Source of the DNA: Persicaria tinctoria
Taxonomy: Eukaryota > Streptophyta > Magnoliopsida > Caryophyllales > Polygonaceae
NCBI GenBank assembly: GCA_037127255.1
Contig: JBANSL010000002.1
Span: 4,632,001 to 4,696,000 of the forward strand
Reading direction: 5' to 3'
Length of the DNA: 64,000 nt
Made by a program: the position numbers and the translations under genes. Numbering within the stretch: the first letter of the stretch is position 1; every line of letters starts with the position of its first letter. The notes beneath the pieces were generated by a model. The model did not search any database and was not told where the DNA came from. It was given only the letters and a program-made list of their open reading frames with translations. Below are positions 36,101 to 48,589 of this stretch, piece after piece.

Positions 36101-39100
36101 TTAAGGTAATGTCCCTCTGAACAGCCGTTGCGGACACATGCTCGGTATTTTTTGAATAACTTGAGATCCGTTGGTCCAATCGGGCCGTTTGATGACTCCT
36201 GGGAAAGCTAACTTCGATAACTACGACTTTACTAGGGAGGTTTTCAGAGAATTCCTCCTCTAAAAAGACAAAAAAACCATTTTTCCCAAGCTTAAATTTG
36301 GGCAAATTTTCGGCTTTTTTCAAAGGGGTTAGTACACGAAAAAATATGAAAATCTCAAAAAATGAAAAATCCAAAATACTTTGCACTAGGCAAGGTGGGA
36401 TGCTGTTAAGGACATCCGTCCACAAAACTCCCGTCCGGGATGTCCAAATGGGCCCGGAATTAAGGTAATGTCCCTTTGAACAGCCGTTGCGGACACATGC
36501 TCGGTATTTTTTGAATAACTTGAGATCCGTTGGTCCAATCGGGCCGTTTGATGACTCCTGGGAAAGCTAACTTCGATAGCTACGACTTTACTAGGGAGGT
36601 TTTCAGAGAATTCCTCCTCTAAAAGAGCCAAAAAACCATTTTTCCAAGGCTTAAACTTGGGCAAATTTTCGGCTATTTTCAAAGGGGTTAGTACACGAAA
36701 AAATATGAAAATCTCAAAAAATGAAAAATCCAAAATACTTTGCACTAGGCAAGGTGGGATGCTGTTAAGGACATCCGTCCACAAAACTCCCGCCCGGAAT
36801 GTCCAAATGGGCCCGGAATTAAGGTAATGTCCCTCTGAACAGCCGTTGCGGACACATGCTCGGTATTTTTTGAATAACTTGAGATCCGTTGGTCCAATCG
36901 GGCCGTTTGATGACTCCTGGGAAAGCTAACTTCGATAACTACGACTTTACTAGGGAGGTTTTCAGAGAATTCCTCCTCTAAAAAGACAAAAAAACCATTT
37001 TTCCCAAGCTTAAATTTGGGCAAATTTTCGGCTTTTTTCAAAGGGGTTAGTACACGAAAAAATATGAAAATCTCAAAAAATGAAAAATCCAAAATACTTT
37101 GCACTAGGCAAGGTGGGATGCTGTTAAGGACATCCGTCCACAAAACTCCCGTCCGGGATGTCCAAATGGGCCCGGAATTAAGGTAATGTCCCTCTGAACA
37201 GCCGTTGCGGACACATGCTCGGTATTTTTTGAATAACTTGAGATCCGTTGGTCCAATCGGGCCGTTTGATGACTCCTGGGAAAGCTAACTTCGATAACTA
37301 CGACTTTACTAGGGAGGTTTTCAGAGAATTCCTCCTCTAAAAAGACAAAAAAACCATTTTTCCCAAGCTTAAATTTGGGCAAATTTTCGGCTTTTTTCAA
37401 AGGGGTTAGTACACGAAAAAATATGAAAATCTCAAAAAATGAAAAATCCAAAATACTTTGCACTAGGCAAGGTGGGATGCTGTTAAGGACATCCGTCCAC
37501 AAAACTCCCGCCCGGGATGTCCAAATGGGCCCGGAATTAAGGTAATGTCCCTCTGAACAGCCGTTGCGGACACATGCTCGGTATTTTTTGAATAACTTGA
37601 GATCCGTTGGTCCAATCGGGCCGTTTGATGACTCCTGGGAAAGCTAACTTCGATAGCTACGACTTTACTAGGGAGGTTTTCAGAGAATTCCTCCTCTAAA
37701 AGAGCCAAAAAACCATTTTTCCAAGGCTTAAACTTGGGCAAATTTTCGGCTATTTTCAAAGGGGTTAGTACACGAAAAAATATGAAAATCTCAAAAAATG
37801 AAAAATCCAAAATACTTTGCACTAGGCAAGGTGGGATGCTGTTAAGGACATCCGTCCACAAAACTCCCGCCCGGAATGTCCAAATGGGCCCGGAATTAAG
37901 GTAATGTCCCTCTGAACAGCCGTTGCGGACACATGCTCGGTATTTTTTGAATAACTTGAGATCCGTTGGTCCAATCGGGCCGTTTGATGACTCCTGGGAA
38001 AGCTAACTTCGATAACTACGACTTTACTAGGGAGGTTTTCAGAGAATTCCTCCTCTAAAAAGACAAAAAAACCATTTTTCCCAAGCTTAAATTTGGGCAA
38101 ATTTTCGGCTTTTTTCAAAGGGGTTAGTACACGAAAAAATATGAAAATCTCAAAAAATGAAAAATCCAAAATACTTTGCACTAGGCAAGGTGGGATGCTG
38201 TTAAGGACATCCGTCCACAAAACTCCCGTCCGGGATGTCCAAATGGGCCCGGAATTAAGGTAATGTCCCTTTGAACAGCCGTTGCGGACACATGCTCGGT
38301 ATTTTTTGAATAACTTGAGATCCGTTGGTCCAATCGGGCCGTTTGATGACTCCTGGGAAAGCTAACTTCGATAGCTACGACTTTACTAGGGAGGTTTTCA
38401 GAGAATTCCTCCTCTAAAAGAGCCAAAAAACCATTTTTCCAAGGCTTAAACTTGGGCAAATTTTCGGCTATTTTCAAAGGGGTTAGTACACGAAAAAATA
38501 TGAAAATCTCAAAAAATGAAAAATCCAAAATACTTTGCACTAGGCAAGGTGGGATGCTGTTAAGGACATCCGTCCACAAAACTCCCGCCCGGAATGTCCA
38601 AATGGGCCCGGAATTAAGGTAATGTCCCTCTGAACAGCCGTTGCGGACACATGCTCGGTATTTTTTGAATAACTTGAGATCCGTTGGTCCAATCGGGCCG
38701 TTTGATGACTCCTGGGAAAGCTAACTTCGATAACTACGACTTTACTAGGGAGGTTTTCAGAGAATTCCTCCTCTAAAAAGACAAAAAAACCATTTTTCCC
38801 AAGCTTAAATTTGGGCAAATTTTCGGCTTTTTTCAAAGGGGTTAGTACACGAAAAAATATGAAAATCTCAAAAAATGAAAAATCCAAAATACTTTGCACT
38901 AGGCAAGGTGGGATGCTGTTAAGGACATCCGTCCACAAAACTCCCGTCCGGGATGTCCAAATGGGCCCGGAATTAAGGTAATGTCCCTCTGAACAGCCGT
39001 TGCGGACACATGCTCGGTATTTTTTGAATAACTTGAGATCCGTTGGTCCAATCGGGCCGTTTGATGACTCCTGGGAAAGCTAACTTCGATAACTACGACT

Positions 39101-42100
39101 TTACTAGGGAGGTTTTCAGAGAATTCCTCCTCTAAAAAGACAAAAAAACCATTTTTCCCAAGCTTAAATTTGGGCAAATTTTCGGCTTTTTTCAAAGGGG
39201 TTAGTACACGAAAAAATATGAAAATCTCAAAAAATGAAAAATCCAAAATACTTTGCACTAGGCAAGGTGGGATGCTGTTAAGGACATCCGTCCACAAAAC
39301 TCCCGTCCGGGATGTCCAAATGGGCCCGGAATTAAGGTAATGTCCCTCTGAACAGCCGTTGCGGACACATGCTCGGTATTTTTTGAATAACTTGAGATCC
39401 GTTGGTCCAATCGGGCCGTTTGATGACTCCTGGGAAAGCTAACTTCGATAACTACGACTTTACTAGGGAGGTTTTCAGAGAATTCCTCCTCTAAAAAGAC
39501 AAAAAAACCATTTTTCCCAAGCTTAAATTTGGGCAAATTTTCGGCTTTTTTCAAAGGGGTTAGTACACGAAAAAATATGAAAATCTCAAAAAATGAAAAA
39601 TCCAAAATACTTTGCACTAGGCAAGGTGGGATGCTGTTAAGGACATCCGTCCACAAAACTCCCGCCCGGGATGTCCAAATGGGCCCGGAATTAAGGTAAT
39701 GTCCCTCTGAACAGCCGTTGCGGACACATGCTCGGTATTTTTTGAATAACTTGAGATCCGTTGGTCCAATCGGGCCGTTTGATGACTCCTGGGAAAGCTA
39801 ACTTCGATAGCTACGACTTTACTAGGGAGGTTTTCAGAGAATTCCTCCTCTAAAAGAGCCAAAAAACCATTTTTCCAAGGCTTAAACTTGGGCAAATTTT
39901 CGGCTATTTTCAAAGGGGTTAGTACACGAAAAAATATGAAAATCTCAAAAAATGAAAAATCCAAAATACTTTGCACTAGGCAAGGTGGGATGCTGTTAAG
40001 GACATCCGTCCACAAAACTCCCGCCCGGAATGTCCAAATGGGCCCGGAATTAAGGTAATGTCCCTCTGAACAGCCGTTGCGGACACATGCTCGGTATTTT
40101 TTGAATAACTTGAGATCCGTTGGTCCAATCGGGCCGTTTGATGACTCCTGGGAAAGCTAACTTCGATAACTACGACTTTACTAGGGAGGTTTTCAGAGAA
40201 TTCCTCCTCTAAAAAGACAAAAAAACCATTTTTCCCAAGCTTAAATTTGGGCAAATTTTCGGCTTTTTTCAAAGGGGTTAGTACACGAAAAAATATGAAA
40301 ATCTCAAAAAATGAAAAATCCAAAATACTTTGCACTAGGCAAGGTGGGATGCTGTTAAGGACATCCGTCCACAAAACTCCCGTCCGGGATGTCCAAATGG
40401 GCCCGGAATTAAGGTAATGTCCCTTTGAACAGCCGTTGCGGACACATGCTCGGTATTTTTTGAATAACTTGAGATCCGTTGGTCCAATCGGGCCGTTTGA
40501 TGACTCCTGGGAAAGCTAACTTCGATAGCTACGACTTTACTAGGGAGGTTTTCAGAGAATTCCTCCTCTAAAAGAGCCAAAAAACCATTTTTCCAAGGCT
40601 TAAACTTGGGCAAATTTTCGGCTATTTTCAAAGGGGTTAGTACACGAAAAAATATGAAAATCTCAAAAAATGAAAAATCCAAAATACTTTGCACTAGGCA
40701 AGGTGGGATGCTGTTAAGGACATCCGTCCACAAAACTCCCGCCCGGAATGTCCAAATGGGCCCGGAATTAAGGTAATGTCCCTCTGAACAGCCGTTGCGG
40801 ACACATGCTCGGTATTTTTTGAATAACTTGAGATCCGTTGGTCCAATCGGGCCGTTTGATGACTCCTGGGAAAGCTAACTTCGATAACTACGACTTTACT
40901 AGGGAGGTTTTCAGAGAATTCCTCCTCTAAAAAGACAAAAAAACCATTTTTCCCAAGCTTAAATTTGGGCAAATTTTCGGCTTTTTTCAAAGGGGTTAGT
41001 ACACGAAAAAATATGAAAATCTCAAAAAATGAAAAATCCAAAATACTTTGCACTAGGCAAGGTGGGATGCTGTTAAGGACATCCGTCCACAAAACTCCCG
41101 TCCGGGATGTCCAAATGGGCCCGGAATTAAGGTAATGTCCCTCTGAACAGCCGTTGCGGACACATGCTCGGTATTTTTTGAATAACTTGAGATCCGTTGG
41201 TCCAATCGGGCCGTTTGATGACTCCTGGGAAAGCTAACTTCGATAACTACGACTTTACTAGGGAGGTTTTCAGAGAATTCCTCCTCTAAAAAGACAAAAA
41301 AACCATTTTTCCCAAGCTTAAATTTGGGCAAATTTTCGGCTTTTTTCAAAGGGGTTAGTACACGAAAAAATATGAAAATCTCAAAAAATGAAAAATCCAA
41401 AATACTTTGCACTAGGCAAGGTGGGATGCTGTTAAGGACATCCGTCCACAAAACTCCCGCCCGGGATGTCCAAATGGGCCCGGAATTAAGGTAATGTCCC
41501 TCTGAACAGCCGTTGCGGACACATGCTCGGTATTTTTTGAATAACTTGAGATCCGTTGGTCCAATCGGGCCGTTTGATGACTCCTGGGAAAGCTAACTTC
41601 GATAGCTACGACTTTACTAGGGAGGTTTTCAGAGAATTCCTCCTCTAAAAGAGCCAAAAAACCATTTTTCCAAGGCTTAAACTTGGGCAAATTTTCGGCT
41701 ATTTTCAAAGGGGTTAGTACACGAAAAAATATGAAAATCTCAAAAAATGAAAAATCCAAAATACTTTGCACTAGGCAAGGTGGGATGCTGTTAAGGACAT
41801 CCGTCCACAAAACTCCCGCCCGGAATGTCCAAATGGGCCCGGAATTAAGGTAATGTCCCTCTGAACAGCCGTTGCGGACACATGCTCGGTATTTTTTGAA
41901 TAACTTGAGATCCGTTGGTCCAATCGGGCCGTTTGATGACTCCTGGGAAAGCTAACTTCGATAACTACGACTTTACTAGGGAGGTTTTCAGAGAATTCCT
42001 CCTCTAAAAAGACAAAAAAACCATTTTTCCCAAGCTTAAATTTGGGCAAATTTTCGGCTTTTTTCAAAGGGGTTAGTACACGAAAAAATATGAAAATCTC

Positions 42101-44283
42101 AAAAAATGAAAAATCCAAAATACTTTGCACTAGGCAAGGTGGGATGCTGTTAAGGACATCCGTCCACAAAACTCCCGTCCGGGATGTCCAAATGGGCCCG
42201 GAATTAAGGTAATGTCCCTTTGAACAGCCGTTGCGGACACATGCTCGGTATTTTTTGAATAACTTGAGATCCGTTGGTCCAATCGGGCCGTTTGATGACT
42301 CCTGGGAAAGCTAACTTCGATAGCTACGACTTTACTAGGGAGGTTTTCAGAGAATTCCTCCTCTAAAAGAGCCAAAAAACCATTTTTCCAAGGCTTAAAC
42401 TTGGGCAAATTTTCGGCTATTTTCAAAGGGGTTAGTACACGAAAAAATATGAAAATCTCAAAAAATGAAAAATCCAAAATACTTTGCACTAGGCAAGGTG
42501 GGATGCTGTTAAGGACATCCGTCCACAAAACTCCCGCCCGGAATGTCCAAATGGGCCCGGAATTAAGGTAATGTCCCTCTGAACAGCCGTTGCGGACACA
42601 TGCTCGGTATTTTTTGAATAACTTGAGATCCGTTGGTCCAATCGGGCCGTTTGATGACTCCTGGGAAAGCTAACTTCGATAACTACGACTTTACTAGGGA
42701 GGTTTTCAGAGAATTCCTCCTCTAAAAAGACAAAAAAACCATTTTTCCCAAGCTTAAATTTGGGCAAATTTTCGGCTTTTTTCAAAGGGGTTAGTACACG
42801 AAAAAATATGAAAATCTCAAAAAATGAAAAATCCAAAATACTTTGCACTAGGCAAGGTGGGATGCTGTTAAGGACATCCGTCCACAAAACTCCCGTCCGG
42901 GATGTCCAAATGGGCCCGGAATTAAGGTAATGTCCCTTTGAACAGCCGTTGCGGACACATGCTCGGTATTTTTTGAATAACTTGAGATCCGTTGGTCCAA
43001 TCGGGCCGTTTGATGACTCCTGGGAAAGCTAACTTCGATAGCTACGACTTTACTAGGGAGGTTTTCAGAGAATTCCTCCTCTAAAAGAGCCAAAAAACCA
43101 TTTTTCCAAGGCTTAAACTTGGGCAAATTTTCGGCTATTTTCAAAGGGGTTAGTACACGAAAAAATATGAAAATCTCAAAAAATGAAAAATCCAAAATAC
43201 TTTGCACTAGGCAAGGTGGGATGCTGTTAAGGACATCCGTCCACAAAACTCCCGCCCGGAATGTCCAAATGGGCCCGGAATTAAGGTAATGTCCCTCTGA
43301 ACAGCCGTTGCGGACACATGCTCGGTATTTTTTGAATAACTTGAGATCCGTTGGTCCAATCGGGCCGTTTGATGACTCCTGGGAAAGCTAACTTCGATAA
43401 CTACGACTTTACTAGGGAGGTTTTCAGAGAATTCCTCCTCTAAAAAGACAAAAAAACCATTTTTCCCAAGCTTAAATTTGGGCAAATTTTCGGCTTTTTT
43501 CAAAGGGGTTAGTACACGAAAAAATATGAAAATCTCAAAAAATGAAAAATCCAAAATACTTTGCACTAGGCAAGGTGGGATGCTGTTAAGGACATCCGTC
43601 CACAAAACTCCCGTCCGGGATGTCCAAATGGGCCCGGAATTAAGGTAATGTCCCTCTGAACAGCCGTTGCGGACACATGCTCGGTATTTTTTGAATAACT
43701 TGAGATCCGTTGGTCCAATCGGGCCGTTTGATGACTCCTGGGAAAGCTAACTTCGATAACTACGACTTTACTAGGGAGGTTTTCAGAGAATTCCTCCTCT
43801 AAAAAGACAAAAAAACCATTTTTCCCAAGCTTAAATTTGGGCAAATTTTCGGCTTTTTTCAAAGGGGTTAGTACACGAAAAAATATGAAAATCTCAAAAA
43901 ATGAAAAATCCAAAATACTTTGCACTAGGCAAGGTGGGATGCTGTTAAGGACATCCGTCCACAAAACTCCCGCCCGGGATGTCCAAATGGGCCCGGAATT
44001 AAGGTAATGTCCCTCTGAACAGCCGTTGCGGACACATGCTCGGTATTTTTTGAATAACTTGAGATCCGTTGGTCCAATCGGGCCGTTTGATGACTCCTGG
44101 GAAAGCTAACTTCGATAGCTACGACTTTACTAGGGAGGTTTTCAGAGAATTCCTCCTCTAAAAGAGCCAAAAAACCATTTTTCCAAGGCTTAAACTTGGG
44201 CAAATTTTCGGCTATTTTCAAAGGGGTTAGTACACGAAAAAATATGAAAATCTCAAAAAATGAAAAATCCAAAATACTTTGCA
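33155..44283 (+). repeat. 5-mer HOR (1795 bp): A'-C-Be-A'-Ce, with variant copies
   Basis: Units start at 33155, 34950, 36745, 38540 and 40694. The Ce monomer carries T at 91. The unit at 34950 has Ce with T at 91 (35668) where Be is expected. The unit at 38540 is a 6-mer of 2154 bp because a C monomer is duplicated (38899 and 39258). At 42489-43206 only an A'-Ce dimer is present, and 43207-44283 is A'-C-Be. Apart from these changes the copies look identical at the diagnostic sites. HOR copies this similar imply recent expansion by unequal exchange. Confidence 0.9.
39258..39616 (+). repeat. Extra C monomer making a 6-mer HOR unit
   Basis: Two adjacent Ck monomers (38899 and 39258) sit where the neighbouring units have one. 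They share the diagnostic states T at 49, G at 98, A at 194 and k tail. This is the simplest single-monomer gain in the 5-mer array and a marker for sizing it. Confidence 0.85.
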
Positions 44284-45001
44284 CTAGGCAAGGTGGGATG
44301 CTGTTAAGGACATCCGTCCACAAAACTCCCGCCCGGAATGTCCAAATGGGCCCGGAATAAAGGTAATGTCCCTCTGAACAGCCGTTGCGGACACATGCTC
44401 GGTATTTTTTGAATAACTTGAGATCCGTTGGTCCAATCGGGCCGTTTGATGACTCCTGGGAAAGCTAACTTCGATAACTACGACTTTACTAGGGAGGTTT
44501 TCAGAGAATTCCTCCTCTAAAAAGACAAAAAAACCATTTTTCCCAAGCTTAAATTTGGGCAAATTTTCGGCTTTTTTCAAAGGGGTTAGTACACGAAAAA
44601 ATATGAAAATCTCAAAAAATGAAAAATCCAAAATACTTTGCACTAGGCAAGGTGGGATGCTGTTAAGGACATCCGTCCACAAAACTCCCGTCCGGGATGT
44701 CCAAATGGGCCCGGAATTAAGGTAATGTCCCTCTGAACAGCCGTTGCGGACACATGCTCGGTATTTTTTGAATAACTTGAGATCCGTTGGTCCAATCGGG
44801 CCGTTTGATGACTCCTGGGAAAGCTAACTTCGATAGCTACGACTTTACTAGGGAGGTTTTCAGAGAATTCCTCCTCTAAAAGAGCCAAAAAACCATTTTT
44901 CCAAGGCTTAAACTTGGGCAAATTTTCGGCTATTTTCAAAGGGGTTAGTACACGAAAAAATATGAAAATCTCAAAAAATGAAAAATCCAAAATACTTTGC
45001 A

Positions 45002-45359
45002 CTAGGCAAGGTGGGATGCTGTTAAGGACATCCGTCCACAAAACTCCCGCCCGGAATGTCCAAATGGGCCCGGAATTAAGGTAATGTCCCTCTGAACAGC
45101 CGTTGCGGACACATGCTCGGTATTTTTTGAATAACTTGAGATCCGTTGGTCCAATCGGGCCGTTTGATGACTCCTGGGAAAGCTAACTTCGATAACTACG
45201 ACTTTACTAGGGAGGTTTTCAGAGAATTCCTCCTCTAAAAAGACAAAAAAACCATTTTTCCCAAGCTTAAATTTGGGCAAATTTTCGGCTTTTTCAAAGG
45301 GGTTAGTACACGAAAAAATATGAAAATCTCAAAAAATGAAAAATCCAAAATACTTTGCA
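45002..45359 (+). repeat. 358-bp monomer, duplication copy 1
   Basis: The T run after TTCGGC has five T instead of six, near 45290-45295, giving a 358-bp A' monomer. The identical deletion occurs only once more, in the monomer at 48232. Together they mark the 3230-bp duplication. Confidence 0.93.
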
Positions 45360-47513
45360 CTAGGCAAGGTGGGATGCTGTTAAGGACATCCGTCCACAAA
45401 ACTCCCGCCCGGGATGTCCAAATGGGCCCGGAATTAAGGTAATGTCCCTCTGAACAGCCGTTGCGGACACATGCTCGGTATTTTTTGAATAACTTGAGAT
45501 CCGTTGGTCCAATCGGGCCGTTTGATGACTCCTGGGAAAGCTAACTTCGATAGCTACGACTTTACTAGGGAGGTTTTCAGAGAATTCCTCCTCTAAAAGA
45601 GCCAAAAAACCATTTTTCCAAGGCTTAAACTTGGGCAAATTTTCGGCTATTTTAAAAGGGGTTAGTACACGAAAAAATATGAAAATCTCAAAAAATGAAA
45701 AATCCAAAATACTTTGCACTAGGCAAGGTGGGATGCTGTTAAGGACATCCGTCCACAAAACTCCCGCCCGGAATGTCCAAATGGGCCCGGAATAAAGGTA
45801 ATGTCCCTCTGAACAGCCGTTGCGGACACATGCTCGGTATTTTTTGAATAACTTGAGATCCGTTGGTCCAATCGGGCCGTTTGATGACTCCTGGGAAAGC
45901 TAACTTCGATAACTACGACTTTACTAGGGAGGTTTTCAGAGAATTCCTCCTCTAAAAAGACAAAAAAACCATTTTTCCCAAGCTTAAATTTGGGCAAATT
46001 TTCGGCTTTTTTCAAAGGGGTTAGTACACGAAAAAATATGAAAATCTCAAAAAATGAAAAATCCAAAATACTTTGCACTAGGCAAGGTGGGATGCTGTTA
46101 AGGACATCCGTCCACAAAACTCCCGTCCGGGATGTCCAAATGGGCCCGGAATTAAGGTAATGTCCCTCTGAACAGCCGTTGCGGACACATGCTCGGTATT
46201 TTTTGAATAACTTGAGATCCGTTGGTCCAATCGGGCCGTTTGATGACTCCTGGGAAAGCTAACTTCGATAACTACGACTTTACTAGGGAGGTTTTCAGAG
46301 AATTCCTCCTCTAAAAAGACAAAAAAACCATTTTTCCCAAGCTTAAATTTGGGCAAATTTTCGGCTTTTTTCAAAGGGGTTAGTACACGAAAAAATATGA
46401 AAATCTCAAAAAATGAAAAATCCAAAATACTTTGCACTAGGCAAGGTGGGATGCTGTTAAGGACATCCGTCCACAAAACTCCCGCCCGGGATGTCCAAAT
46501 GGGCCCGGAATTAAGGTAATGTCCCTCTGAACACCCGTTGCGGACACATGCTCGGTATTTTTTGAATAACTTGAGATCCGTTGGTCCAATCGGGCCGTTT
46601 GATGACTCCTGGGAAAGCTAACTTCGATAACTACGACTTTACTAGGGAGGTTTTCAGAGAATTCCTCCTCTAAAAAGACAAAAAAACCATTTTTCCCAAG
46701 CTTAAATTTGGGCAAATTTTCGGCTTTTTTCAAAGGGGTTAGTACACGAAAAAATATGAAAATCTCAAAAAATGAAAAATCCAAAATACTTTGCACTAGG
46801 CAAGGTGGGATGCTGTTAAGGACATCCGTCCACAAAACTCCCGCCCGGGATGTCCAAATGGGCCCGGAATTAAGGTAATGTCCCTCTGAACAGCCGTTGC
46901 GGACACATGCTCGGTATTTTTTGAATAACTTGAGATCCGTTGGTCCAATCGGGCCGTTTGATGACTCCTGGGAAAGCTAACTTCGATAACTACGACTTTA
47001 CTAGGGAGGTTTTCAGAGAATTCCTCCTCTAAAAAGACAAAAAAACCATTTTTCCCAAGCTTAAATTTGGGCAAATTTTCGGCTTTTTTCAAAGGGGTTA
47101 GTACACGAAAAAATATGAAAATCTCAAAAAATGAAAAATCCAAAATACTTTGCACTAGGCAAGGTGGGATGCTGTTAAGGACATCCGTCCACAAAACTCC
47201 CGTCCGGGATGTCCAAATGGGCCCGGAATTAAGGTAATGTCCCTCTGAACAGCCGTTGCGGACACATGCTCGGTATTTTTTGAATAACTTGAGATCCGTT
47301 GGTCCAATCGGGCCGTTTGATGACTCCTGGGAAAGCTAACTTCGATAACTACGACTTTACTAGGGAGGTTTTCAGAGAATTCCTCCTCTAAAAAGACAAA
47401 AAAACCATTTTTCCCAAGCTTAAATTTGGGCAAATTTTCGGCTTTTTTCAAAGGGGTTAGTACACGAAAAAATATGAAAATCTCAAAAAATGAAAAATCC
47501 AAAATACTTTGCA

Positions 47514-47872
47514 CTAGGCAAGGTGGGATGCTGTTAAGGACATCCGTCCACAAAACTCCCGCCCGGAATGTCCAAATGGGCCCGGAATAAAGGTAATGTC
47601 CCTCTGAACAGCCGTTGCGGACACATGCTCGGTATTTTTTGAATAACTTGAGATCCGTTGGTCCAATCGGGCCGTTTGATGACTCCTGGGAAAGCTAACT
47701 TCGATAGCTACGACTTTACTAGGGAGGTTTTCAGAGAATTCCTCCTCTAAAAAGACAAAAAAACCATTTTTCCCAAGCTTAAATTTGGGCAAATTTTCGG
47801 CTTTTTTCAAAGGGGTTAGTACACGAAAAAATATGAAAATCTCAAAAAATGAAAAATCCAAAATACTTTGCA
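47514..47872 (+). repeat. Recombinant monomer: G at 194 with k tail
   Basis: This A-front monomer has G at site 194 (47707), which elsewhere travels with e tails, but then reads AAGAC and AAGCTT, the k tail. The switch lies between sites 194 and 240. Only one other monomer (57206) shows this class. The reciprocal class, A at 194 with an e tail, is found at 23103, 28847 and 30283. Confidence 0.88.
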
Positions 47873-48231
47873 CTAGGCAAGGTGGGATGCTGTTAAGGAC
47901 ATCCGTCCACAAAACTCCCGTCCGGGATGTCCAAATGGGCCCGGAATTAAGGTAATGTCCCTCTGAACAGCCGTTGCGGACACATGCTCGGTATTTTTTG
48001 AATAACTTGAGATCCGTTGGTCCAATCGGGCCGTTTGATGACTCCTGGGAAAGCTAACTTCGATAGCTACGACTTTACTAGGGAGGTTTTCAGAGAATTC
48101 CTCCTCTAAAAGAGCCAAAAAACCATTTTTCCAAGGCTTAAACTTGGGCAAATTTTCGGCTATTTTCAAAGGGGTTAGTACACGAAAAAATATGAAAATC
48201 TCAAAAAATGAAAAATCCAAAATACTTTGCA

Positions 48232-48589
48232 CTAGGCAAGGTGGGATGCTGTTAAGGACATCCGTCCACAAAACTCCCGCCCGGAATGTCCAAATGGGCC
48301 CGGAATTAAGGTAATGTCCCTCTGAACAGCCGTTGCGGACACATGCTCGGTATTTTTTGAATAACTTGAGATCCGTTGGTCCAATCGGGCCGTTTGATGA
48401 CTCCTGGGAAAGCTAACTTCGATAACTACGACTTTACTAGGGAGGTTTTCAGAGAATTCCTCCTCTAAAAAGACAAAAAAACCATTTTTCCCAAGCTTAA
48501 ATTTGGGCAAATTTTCGGCTTTTTCAAAGGGGTTAGTACACGAAAAAATATGAAAATCTCAAAAAATGAAAAATCCAAAATACTTTGCA
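48232..48589 (+). repeat. 358-bp monomer, duplication copy 2
   Basis: It has the same five-T deletion as monomer 45002, near 48520-48525, and is followed by the same rare A at site 295 in the next monomer (48590). Shared rare states make common descent by duplication far more likely than two separate slippage events. Confidence 0.93.
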